Positions 10,283 to 15,782 of a stretch of 15,782 nucleotides of DNA are shown here, in pieces. Below the pieces are notes generated by a model that saw nothing but the letters and a program-made list of their open reading frames with translations, was not told the DNA's origin and searched no databases. Within the stretch, counting starts at the first letter, position 1, and each line of letters begins with the position of its first letter. This DNA comes from JBCBEX01 sp038528235 (GTDB lineage: Bacteria; Bacteroidota; Rhodothermia; Rhodothermales; Rubricoccaceae), in contig JBCBEX010000096.1 of NCBI GenBank assembly GCA_038528235.1, forward strand, positions 1-15,782. Direction: 5' to 3'. Position numbers and translations under genes: made by a program.

Positions 10283-10377
10283 CCATGGTTGGGAGCGTGC
10301 AAAACACCTCCCATGTCGGCGCTGTGTGTGCATCAGCCTGGGGTCGTCGGCTCATTCTTTGGCAGTCCTGTCCCTCT

Positions 10378-10971
10378 CTACTGTGCATTGGCGCTCCCGC
10401 GCGGCTCATCGTGCAGCGCCCGGCGGAGCCAGGCCCGGGCCGTCTGCCAGTCGCGCTTGACGGTGGCGGGCGAGATGGAGAGTGCCGTCGCCGTCTCCTG
10501 CACGCTCAGCCCGCCGAAGTGCCGGCACTCGACGACGCGGCAGAGGCGCGGGTCCAGCCGTTCGAGTTGCTCCAGCGCATCGTCGAGTGCGAGCAGGTCG
10601 TCGAGGCGGGCGTCGGCGAGCAACATGGCCTCGTCGAGCGACAGCCGCGCCGCGCCGCCGCCGCGCTTGGCCGCGTTGCGCTGCCGGGCATACCAGATCA
10701 GCACGCGCCGCATCACGCGGGAGGCGATGGCGAAGAAGTGGGCGCGGTTCTCCCACGCCGCGGGCCCGTCGCCCGCCAGGTTGAGGAAGGCCTCGTGGAC
10801 GAGGTCCGTCGTGCTCAGCGTGTGCCCGTCGCGCTCGCGCCGCATGTGGTAGTGCGCCCGCTGCCGAAGCTCGTCGTAGACCAGCGGCATGAGCCGGTCG
10901 AGCGCGGCCCCGTCGCCCCCCTGCCACTCGTGCAGGAGTTGGGTGACGTCAGGGGAGGACGGTGGGGGCAT
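10378..10971 (-). CDS. ECF-type RNA polymerase sigma factor (TIGR02999-like), 197 aa
   Basis: This is a two-domain ECF sigma factor that directs RNA polymerase to specific promoters. From ATG 10971, region 2 spans ~8-95 (TQLLHEW, LMPLVYDELRQRA, HFFAIASRVMRRVLI) and region 4 spans ~130-187, with the helix-turn-helix GLSVQETATALSISPATVK. In region 2.2, where most ECF factors carry an acidic DAED-like motif, this protein reads TLSTTDLVHEAF (51-62), rich in Ser/Thr. No anti-sigma gene is adjacent; instead a Ser/Thr kinase lies downstream, so phosphorylation control is plausible. An upstream TTG start (10986) would add five residues; ATG matches the family better. A promoter at 11000-11030 sits at suitable distance. 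Confidence 0.93.
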   Translation of the reverse strand: MPPPSSPDVTQLLHEWQGGDGAALDRLMPLVYDELRQRAHYHMRRERDGHTLSTTDLVHEAFLNLAGDGPAAWENRAHFFAIASRVMRRVLIWYARQRNAAKRGGGAARLSLDEAMLLADARLDDLLALDDALEQLERLDPRLCRVVECRHFGGLSVQETATALSISPATVKRDWQTARAWLRRALHDEPRGSANAQ

Positions 10972-10999
10972 GGGACGCCTCGGCAAACCCAGAGGACTG

Positions 11000-11030
11000 A
11001 AAACATAGTGCTTGGTCCGCTCTCCTGCAA
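11000..11030 (-). promoter_or_regulatory. Bacteroidota-type promoter for the ECF sigma gene
   Basis: On the minus strand, TTG (11030-11028) is followed by a 20-nt spacer and TATGTTTT (11007-11000), seven of eight positions fitting the Bacteroidota housekeeping consensus TTG-N19/20-TAnnTTTG. Transcription would start near 10993, about 20 nt ahead of the ATG at 10971. This is the best promoter match I found in the window. Confidence 0.55.
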
Positions 11031-11173
11031 TCCGACATCGGGGCTAGGCTGCGTGCCTCCCAAGGCCGCACAGGGCGGCGATGTCACGCGGGGTGAGCCA
11101 TCGTCTCCGTGTTTGTCCCATCTCTCTGTGACCACCTCGCTTACCGTGTCGCTGTCACCTACTCCGCGCTCCG

Positions 11174-12805
11174 ATGCTCCGCACCTCCTTGCTTCTGCTC
11201 TCGGCCCTTCTCCTGCTCGTGAGCGGACGCCCCGTCCAGGCGCAAGACGCGCCCGACCGTGCGATCTACATCATCATGGACGGCTCGGGATCGATGTGGG
11301 GCGCGCTGCCTGATGCCTCGCGCAAGGTGGAGGTCGCCAAGGCCGTGCTCCAGGACTTCGTTGCGCAGGACTTCGGCGACGCCGACCTCGCGCTGCGCGT
11401 CTACGGCCACCGCGAGCGCCGCAACTGCCGCGACTCCGAACTCGTCGTGCCGTTTGGGTCTGCTGAGACGGTTGTCCCTCAGGTCAAGGCCTTCGCTCGC
11501 GAGTTGAACCCGCTCGGGATGACGCCCATCGCCTACAGCCTCCGGGAAGCTCTCAACGACATGGACGGGCGAAAAGGCGAGATCATCCTCATCACCGACG
11601 GCAACGAGACGTGCGACGAGGACCCCTGCGCGCTCGTGCGCGCCTGGCGCGAGCAGGACATCGACATCAACGTGCATGTGGTTGGGTTCGGCATCGAAGC
11701 GCAGGAGCGGGCGGCGCTCCAGTGCATCGCCGAGGCCGCAGGGACCGAGTACCGCGACGCCGCCTCCGCCGACGAGCTCGCGGCCGAGCTGGCGCAGATC
11801 CGCGAGGAGGTCGTCGAGGAGCCCATGACCGAAGCAGAGCCGAGTCCTCCTCCCAGCGGCGGCTCCGTGGCGCTCACCCTGCGCGGCGTCGACGCCGAGG
11901 GCAACGCGATGCGCGTCGAAGGGATGCTTACGCAGGACGGGACCGAGCGCTTCGCCGTCACGAGCGACGGACGCAACGTTGTCGAGGCGGGCACCTACGA
12001 CCTCGTCGTGGGCGTACGCACCCAAAACGGCGCGCTTTACCGCCCCGTGACGCGCCCCCTCACCACCAGCGCGACGGAAGACACCCTCATCGAAGTCGAG
12101 GTTGTCGTGCCGCCGTCGGCCAGCGCCGTGTTCATCGAGGACGGCGAGGAGCGGCGGGGCGCGCTCATCCGCGCCTACCAGGACGGCGCTGAGGTCTTCA
12201 CCTTCCGCCCGTTTGACACCGTCTACGTGGACGAGGGCACGTACACCTTCCGGAGCACGCTCAACCAGGACAACACGCTGGAGGTCAGCGAGACGTTCGC
12301 GGCGGGCGAGCACAAGACGCTGCGCTTCGAGGCCGTCGCGACCGTGGACGTGCGCTTCAGCATGCACGCGGGCTCGTCCGACGTCCGGCTGCGCGGCAAC
12401 TACGACCTCTACCAGGACGGCACGAAGCGCTACGATGTCCATACGTCGAACGGCGCCGACATCCGGCCAGGCACCTACGACGTCCACCTCGAGAATGACC
12501 TCATCCCCCATGTCGAGCGGGGCGTCGTGGTGCCCGCGTCGCCGGAGCAGCAGCACATCGAATTCGACGTGCCCGTCGGGTTCGTGACGTTCGTCTACGA
12601 GAGCCCCGACGGGACGCGCGAGGACGACCGCCGCGTGTTCATCGGGCGGGGCGAGCGCGGACGGTCGCGCACGAAGCAGTCCGGCGTGCGCATCCCGCTC
12701 ATCCCAGGCACCTACCGCGCCGAGGGCTGGCCAGGCACCTACGACACGCTCCTGTTCGAGGTCGTGGCGGGCGACGAGCAGACCATCGTCCTCCGCACGC
12801 CGTGA
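11174..12805 (+). CDS. Secreted von Willebrand factor A protein with four C-terminal beta modules, 543 aa
   Basis: Residues 1-24 are a signal peptide (Leu-rich core, VQAQ end), so the product is exported, probably to the periplasm or cell surface. The vWA domain spans ~28-210 with an intact metal-ion-dependent adhesion site: DGSGS (Asp36, Ser38, Ser40), Thr117 and Asp142 in ITDGNETC. Cysteines 85, 147, 152 and 184 could form disulfides. After an acidic/Pro linker (211-230) come four ~80-residue beta-rich units, each with a '(Q)DGxxR' strand and a GTY turn (Tyr at 275, 357, 435, 514). The likely role is metal-dependent protein binding; the partner is unknown. ATG 11174 is fixed by the signal peptide. 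It is divergent from the ECF sigma gene (202 nt) and 42 nt ahead of the small exported protein. Confidence 0.92.
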   Translation: MLRTSLLLLSALLLLVSGRPVQAQDAPDRAIYIIMDGSGSMWGALPDASRKVEVAKAVLQDFVAQDFGDADLALRVYGHRERRNCRDSELVVPFGSAETVVPQVKAFARELNPLGMTPIAYSLREALNDMDGRKGEIILITDGNETCDEDPCALVRAWREQDIDINVHVVGFGIEAQERAALQCIAEAAGTEYRDAASADELAAELAQIREEVVEEPMTEAEPSPPPSGGSVALTLRGVDAEGNAMRVEGMLTQDGTERFAVTSDGRNVVEAGTYDLVVGVRTQNGALYRPVTRPLTTSATEDTLIEVEVVVPPSASAVFIEDGEERRGALIRAYQDGAEVFTFRPFDTVYVDEGTYTFRSTLNQDNTLEVSETFAAGEHKTLRFEAVATVDVRFSMHAGSSDVRLRGNYDLYQDGTKRYDVHTSNGADIRPGTYDVHLENDLIPHVERGVVVPASPEQQHIEFDVPVGFVTFVYESPDGTREDDRRVFIGRGERGRSRTKQSGVRIPLIPGTYRAEGWPGTYDTLLFEVVAGDEQTIVLRTP

Positions 12806-12847
12806 CGCCTGCCGCCCTGCCCTCTTCCATCTTCGCCTCCCATCCCT

Positions 12848-13237
12848 ATGCAACCGCGTCGCCTCTCCCCGCTCCTGATCGCCCTGCTCGTCGTGTTCCC
12901 GCTGCTCGGCGCCCGCTGTGGCTCCGACTCGGACGACGACGCCACCCCGAATCCGACAGCTTCGGAGGACCGCTTCGTCGAGGCCTGCCTGGACGCGCTC
13001 AACTGGGACGAGGCGCTCTGCACGTGCGCCGACGACCTCGCGCGCGCCGAGTTGACGGACACCGCCTACGATTTCGTCGTCGCGACCCTGCAGGACAACG
13101 AGGCTGAGACCGCTCGCATCCGCCCGGAGCTGTCGTTCGAGGAGGCGACCTCGGCGGGGCTGTTCATGGTCCGGGCTGGAAGCGAGTGCGGCAGGGCCGA
13201 AGCTCCGGAGGTCACGACAGATGCCGCAGAGTCGTGA
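12848..13237 (+). CDS. Small exported Cys-containing protein, 129 aa
   Basis: No named family is recognised. The N-terminus (MQPRR, then a hydrophobic stretch LLIALLVVFPLLGA) is a good signal peptide. Cys24 follows Arg, so it does not match a bacterial lipobox and lipoprotein status is doubtful. The mature protein is acidic, with an Asp-rich segment (26-31) and Cys47, Cys58, Cys60 and Cys114. The spacing C-x10-C-x-C resembles small exported proteins from other Gram-negatives and suggests disulfides or a metal site. It starts 42 nt after the vWA gene in the same direction, so the two probably form an operon and may act together. It precedes the hairpin at 13335-13362. Confidence 0.78.
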   Translation: MQPRRLSPLLIALLVVFPLLGARCGSDSDDDATPNPTASEDRFVEACLDALNWDEALCTCADDLARAELTDTAYDFVVATLQDNEAETARIRPELSFEEATSAGLFMVRAGSECGRAEAPEVTTDAAES

Positions 13238-13334
13238 CTCCTCCTACCAGCTACCGAAACCAGCATGGCTCTTGTTGCTGCGCCTCCCCCCGCTCGGACG
13301 CGCCCCCGGCTGAGCGTCAGGGTGGCGGTCGAAG

Positions 13335-13362
13335 CTGTCCCCCTCAGTCCTGAGGGGGGCAG
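13335..13362. terminator. Bidirectional terminator-like hairpin between convergent genes
   Basis: CTGTCCCCCTCAG (13335-13347) pairs with CTGAGGGGGGCAG (13350-13362): 13 bp with a single G-T pair and a nominal 2-nt loop. It lies in the middle of the gap between the plus-strand vWA operon (ends 13237) and the minus-strand CIA30 gene (ends 13469). GTTT follows on the plus side and no T run follows on the minus side. Position and strength argue for transcription termination from both directions. The rest of the 231-nt gap holds no gene I can support. Confidence 0.6.
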
Positions 13363-13468
13363 TTTACTGGCGTGAACCTTCGGTTTGAGGAACTGAGTTC
13401 GACAGAACGGAGGCAACGCAGGACGGGGGAGCCGCTCCGCAGCGCTGCCTGCTGCCTCGCGGTTGGGA

Positions 13469-14050
13469 TCAGCCGTCGTCACGGTAGGCCCGGATGGCCT
13501 CGACCTCTAGTTCGAAGGGCCCATCGATGCCGTCCACGATGTAGAAGCCAAATGCCTCCACGGACGCTACGTCGATGGGTGCGGCGTTGACCGGCTGGCC
13601 CCAGACCGTCGTGCCGAGGGCGCTGAAGGGCACGCGCACCCAGGTCCACTCAGGCGTCGTCTCGAAGGGGGCTTGCCGCGACACCCGCCGCCACCCGCGC
13701 ATCGTTCCGTCGTCCACCTCGACCTCGAACGTCCGGCCGCCGCCGCGCACGCGCAGTTCGACGCCGTCGTAGGCGCTCAGGTCCGCTGCCCGGCTGATGC
13801 GGATGGACGTGAAGCCGCCGCCCTGCGTAACGAGCGTGCCGTGAAAGCGGAGGATACCGCTCTCGATGTTGACATAGCCCTGTGAGCGCCCGCCCATGAC
13901 GCCATCGTTAACGACCTGCCAGGCCGCATCGTCGGGGGCGTCGAACTCGAACAGGGTCATGGTGAGGCTGGGCGGTTGTGGTGCGTCGGGCCTGCCCAGA
14001 TCGGGGCTGGCGAGGACGGCGAGGAGGAGCGAGAGGAAGACGGGCAGCAT
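13469..14050 (-). CDS. CIA30-family exported protein, 193 aa
   Basis: From ATG 14050 the protein starts with a hydrophobic export segment (MLPVFLSLLLAVLASP) lacking basic residues, then a CIA30/NDUFAF1-like beta-sandwich domain (~33-190). Diagnostic motifs are WQVVNDGVMGGRSQG (44-58), GGGFTSIR (77-84) and FGFYIVDGIDGPFELEV near the end. In eukaryotes this domain assists respiratory complex I assembly; bacterial members are mostly uncharacterised and resemble carbohydrate-binding folds, so complex I function should not be assumed. A GTG at 14086 would add 12 residues; ATG is preferred but not certain. It is the last gene of a minus-strand run, 63 nt after the ICMT-like gene, and is followed by the hairpin at 13335-13362. 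Confidence 0.88.
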   Translation of the reverse strand: MLPVFLSLLLAVLASPDLGRPDAPQPPSLTMTLFEFDAPDDAAWQVVNDGVMGGRSQGYVNIESGILRFHGTLVTQGGGFTSIRISRAADLSAYDGVELRVRGGGRTFEVEVDDGTMRGWRRVSRQAPFETTPEWTWVRVPFSALGTTVWGQPVNAAPIDVASVEAFGFYIVDGIDGPFELEVEAIRAYRDDG

Positions 14051-14113
14051 GGCAGCAAGTAGATGTGTTGCGACTGAGACGCCCACTTGCGCTACAGGTT
14101 GCCGCGTCGCACG

Positions 14114-14662
14114 CTACCGTCGCCATCGCGGCCACCAGCACCGCACGGCGCGCCGGTACTGCTCGAACGAGGCCCCAAACCGCGCGGCGAGGTCGGCCTC
14201 CTCCACAGGTCGGACGAGCGTGTGCCAGAGAAGGCCACCGGCGAGGACGTAGAGCAGCACGCCCCACGAGCCGAGAGCAAGGCCGACGCCAGCCCCCTGC
14301 GCCAGGCCGGCGATCGCCATCGGGTTGCGGACCCAGGCATAGGGCCCGCGAATGACCAGATTCCGCGCGGTGTCGAGCGGTAGTGGCGTGCCCTGCCCCA
14401 CGACCGCCATCGTCGCCCCGCTCCAGAGGCCGAGCGCACTCGCCACCACGAACACGGCGATGCCAACCGCCCGCTGCGGCGCAAACGACGGCACGCCGAG
14501 CATCGCCTCGATGCGTACGAGCAGACCAGGGACGAGAAACAGCAGCACCGTCCAGAAGACCGATGTTTGGAGCGCCGTCTTGGCGAGGTTCCACGCGGCC
14601 GAAGCCTCCTTCGCCTCTCGAAACAGCCTCGTCGTGGCCTTCTTGTCAGCGGAGGATGGCAT
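14114..14662 (-). CDS. ICMT/phospholipid-methyltransferase-like integral membrane protein, 182 aa
   Basis: Several membrane segments are visible: ~34-52 (SVFWTVLLFLVPGLLVRI), ~64-88 (AVGIAVFVVASALGLW) and ~115-148 (paired hydrophobic stretches). The C-terminal half has the isoprenylcysteine carboxyl-methyltransferase/PEMT signature: RNLVIRGPYAWVRNPMAIAG (100-119), then RPVEEADLAARFGASFEQYRR and a final W-W-P-R-W. Such enzymes use S-adenosylmethionine to methylate lipid-linked or small hydrophobic substrates at the membrane; the bacterial substrate is unknown. The ATG at 14660-14662 lies 8 nt past the stop of the upstream SUMF1 gene, indicating translational coupling. The same frame stays open far upstream, but that part overlaps the SUMF1 gene out of phase and is not coding. 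It is slightly short but complete. Confidence 0.87.
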   Translation of the reverse strand: MPSSADKKATTRLFREAKEASAAWNLAKTALQTSVFWTVLLFLVPGLLVRIEAMLGVPSFAPQRAVGIAVFVVASALGLWSGATMAVVGQGTPLPLDTARNLVIRGPYAWVRNPMAIAGLAQGAGVGLALGSWGVLLYVLAGGLLWHTLVRPVEEADLAARFGASFEQYRRAVRCWWPRWRR

Positions 14663-14670
14663 CGTCCCCG

Positions 14671-15519
14671 TCAGCCCAGGTCGTGTGCGAGGCGGAAGCC
14701 GTCGCCGCTCTCGCGGTAGGTGCGGACGTGCCGGGCGCGCATGGTGGTGCGGATTTCGTGCGGCGCGTTGAGCCAGGAGCCGCCCCGCAGGACGAATTCC
14801 TCGCAGGCCTCGCCGCCAAACGGGTTCGTCTGCAGCCCCAGCGCGTCGGCGTGCCCCGACTGCCAGCAGTCGGAGACGAACTCCCACACGTTGCCGTGCA
14901 TGTCGTAGAGCCCGAACGCATTGGGCGGGTAGCTCTTGACCGGCACCGTGGACGTCGGGCGGCCGCAGTCCTCGGTTATAAAGCCATAGCGCGCCCTCGA
15001 GCAATCGGCCTCGTCGCCCCAGGGGTAGGGAGTAGTTGTGCCTGCGCGGGCGGCGTACGCCCATTCGGCTTCGGTGGGCAGGCGATAGGAACGGCCAGTC
15101 TCGCGGTTGAGCCACGGGAGGAATGCCGTCGTTATGTCGTTCCAGCTCATCTCGATCGCGGGGCGGGTGCCTTTGCCCCAGCCGTTGTCGCCCCCGTCGG
15201 CGGTGTTGTCGGGGCAGGCCCCGGCGTCGATGCAGCGCTGGTAGAGCGCCCACGTCGTCTCCGTCTCGGCGAGGTAGAACGCGTCGACCGATACCGACTG
15301 CTGCCGGATGCCCGCTTCGTAGTCCACCCACTCCTCTTCGATGCACGGCTCGTCGGCCTCGCCGCAGCCTTGCTGAAAGGTCCCGGCCGGGATCGCCTTC
15401 ATCACAAACGGGACGCCCTGCACGACCTCGGTGTAGTCCGCGCCCGACTGGGCAGACGCGTGCGGACCGATCAGCCACGCAGCAAGCAGGAGGAGAACGA
15501 GACGACTTGAATGAGGCAT
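14671..15519 (-). CDS. Secreted SUMF1/FGE-fold protein lacking the FGE cysteine pair, 282 aa
   Basis: ATG 15519 gives a clear signal peptide (1-23, cleavage at ASA|Q). The SUMF1/FGE-sulfatase domain covers ~32-280 with canonical motifs: FVMKAIPAGTF, YRLPTEAEWAYAARAG (145-160), YPWGDEAD, GLYDMHGNVWEFVSDCW (203-219), VLRGGSW (243-249) and GFRLA. In true formylglycine-generating enzymes the segment after GGS(W/Y) carries two copper-binding Cys; here the equivalents are Asn251 and Ile256. Sulfatase maturation is therefore unlikely, and a non-catalytic or different oxidative role is expected. Eight other Cys residues suggest disulfides, which suits an exported protein. The frame stays open upstream through the 15-bp repeats but has no plausible signal peptide there. 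It overlaps no gene and is followed after 8 nt by the ICMT-like gene. Confidence 0.92.
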   Translation of the reverse strand: MPHSSRLVLLLLAAWLIGPHASAQSGADYTEVVQGVPFVMKAIPAGTFQQGCGEADEPCIEEEWVDYEAGIRQQSVSVDAFYLAETETTWALYQRCIDAGACPDNTADGGDNGWGKGTRPAIEMSWNDITTAFLPWLNRETGRSYRLPTEAEWAYAARAGTTTPYPWGDEADCSRARYGFITEDCGRPTSTVPVKSYPPNAFGLYDMHGNVWEFVSDCWQSGHADALGLQTNPFGGEACEEFVLRGGSWLNAPHEIRTTMRARHVRTYRESGDGFRLAHDLG

Positions 15520-15610
15520 AGCGCAAACAGGTAGGTGACGCGAACAGCTACGGAGAATAGCGGCAGAGGATACGCCCGACCTGAGCGCTTCCTCCGAGCA
15601 TCGCGCGGGC

Positions 15611-15782
15611 TTACTCTGCGTGCTCGTGGTGGTCACGCTCGTGGTGGTCACGCTCGTGGTGGTCACGCTCGTGGTGGTCACGCTCGTGGTGGTCACGCTC
15701 GTGGTGGTCACGCTCGTGGCGGTCACGCTCGTGGCGGTCACGCTCGTGGCGGTCACGCTCGTGGCGGTCACGCTCGTGGCGG
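15611..15782 (-). CDS. 3' end of a gene encoding a tandem DHHER/DRHER His-rich tail (partial)
   Basis: Reading the minus strand in from the right edge, the frame is open to TAA at 15611-15613 and encodes ...RHE, then four RDRHE units, six RDHHE units, and HAE-stop. It has no start inside the window, so it is a truncated gene. A charged, His-rich five-residue repeat near a stop codon is typical of metal-binding C-terminal tails on cation transporters, metallochaperones and some exported proteins; the host family cannot be known from here. Other frames of the same repeat give low-complexity Val/Thr/Ser or Ala/Arg/Gly/His strings and are less convincing. The stop lies 91 nt upstream of the SUMF1 gene in the same orientation. 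Confidence 0.6.
   Translation of the reverse strand, partial: RHERDRHERDRHERDRHERDRHERDHHERDHHERDHHERDHHERDHHERDHHEHAE
15623..15782. repeat. 15-bp tandem repeat (VNTR), at least 10 copies, continuing beyond the window
   Basis: The unit is CTCGTGGTGGTCACG. Six identical units (15623-15712) are followed by four units with GGC in place of GGT (15713-15772) and a partial unit to 15782. Being a multiple of 3, copy-number change keeps the reading frame. The clean split into two blocks suggests recent expansion from each variant by slippage or unequal exchange. Confidence 0.95.

Noticed and set aside
10136..10333. Short minus-strand frames crossing the two interspersed repeats (also 3466-3684)
   Set aside because: They translate the repeat itself, giving the LSERSESKD-like string that I recall as a recurrent spurious product; no initiation signal supports them.
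11159..12853. 564-codon open frame on the minus strand antisense to the vWA gene
   Set aside because: It is a GC-driven shadow with no signal peptide, domain or plausible composition; the plus strand has a signal peptide and an intact MIDAS motif.
13469..14086. Complex I assembly role for the CIA30 protein
   Set aside because: The domain is clear, but the protein is exported and no NADH dehydrogenase gene is nearby; transferring the mitochondrial function would be unsupported.
14663..15526. N-terminal extension of the ICMT-like frame upstream of its ATG
   Set aside because: It overlaps the SUMF1 gene out of phase and is Arg/Gly-rich; the internal ATG at 14662, 8 nt after the SUMF1 stop, explains the real gene.
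15520..15771. N-terminal extension of the SUMF1 frame through the 15-bp repeats (Thr/Val/Ser repeats)
   Set aside because: The signal peptide begins at ATG 15519, and the repeat region is better explained by the DHHER frame that ends at 15611.
15623..15782. Possible CRISPR array
   Set aside because: Units are 15 bp, directly adjacent and nearly identical, with no spacers, so it is a simple tandem repeat.

Overview
The window is GC-rich bacterial chromosome. Its genes are strongly GC-biased at third positions and mostly lack clear Shine-Dalgarno sequences. The gene set includes a TIGR02999-type ECF sigma factor beside a Ser/Thr kinase with TPR-like repeats, secreted SUMF1-fold proteins, a CIA30 protein, an S9 peptidase and an Omp-like protein ending in Phe. 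There is also one good TTG-N20-TAnnTTTG-like promoter. Together these suggest a Gram-negative member of the Bacteroidota/Rhodothermota side of the tree, perhaps Rhodothermales-like. This is inference; no marker gene is present.

Layout. At 1-60 lies a GC-rich scrap that reads as the C-terminus of a transposase. Next is a visibly AT-richer island (about 61-1113) with one unrecognised gene (12-917, minus) and a dyad-rich upstream region. The native-looking sequence follows. On the minus strand are a secreted S9 peptidase (1114-3174), a 516-nt gap holding interspersed repeat copy A (3464-3613), a secreted SUMF1-family protein (3691-5022), a HAD-like hydrolase (5171-5866), an Omp-like protein (5951-7228), and a transmembrane Ser/Thr kinase (7352-10072). 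After repeat copy B (10134-10282, opposite orientation) comes an ECF sigma factor (10378-10971). Divergent from the sigma gene, on the plus strand, are a secreted von Willebrand A protein with four C-terminal beta modules (11174-12805) and a small exported Cys-containing protein (12848-13237). A strong hairpin (13335-13362) sits between these and a convergent minus-strand run: CIA30 protein (13469-14050), ICMT-like membrane methyltransferase (14114-14662), a second SUMF1-family protein (14671-15519), and the 3' end of a gene whose product ends in a tandem Asp-His-His-Glu-Arg tail (15611-15782).

How they may work together. The clearest functional unit is sigma factor plus kinase. The sigma factor has Ser/Thr-rich sequence where ordinary ECF factors have an acidic motif in region 2.2, which fits control by kinase phosphorylation. 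The divergent vWA/small-protein pair is the nearest candidate target. Most other products are exported or membrane proteins (S9 peptidase, two SUMF1 proteins, Omp, CIA30, vWA), so the neighbourhood is dominated by envelope functions. No complete known defence system, CRISPR array, prophage or biosynthetic cluster is visible.
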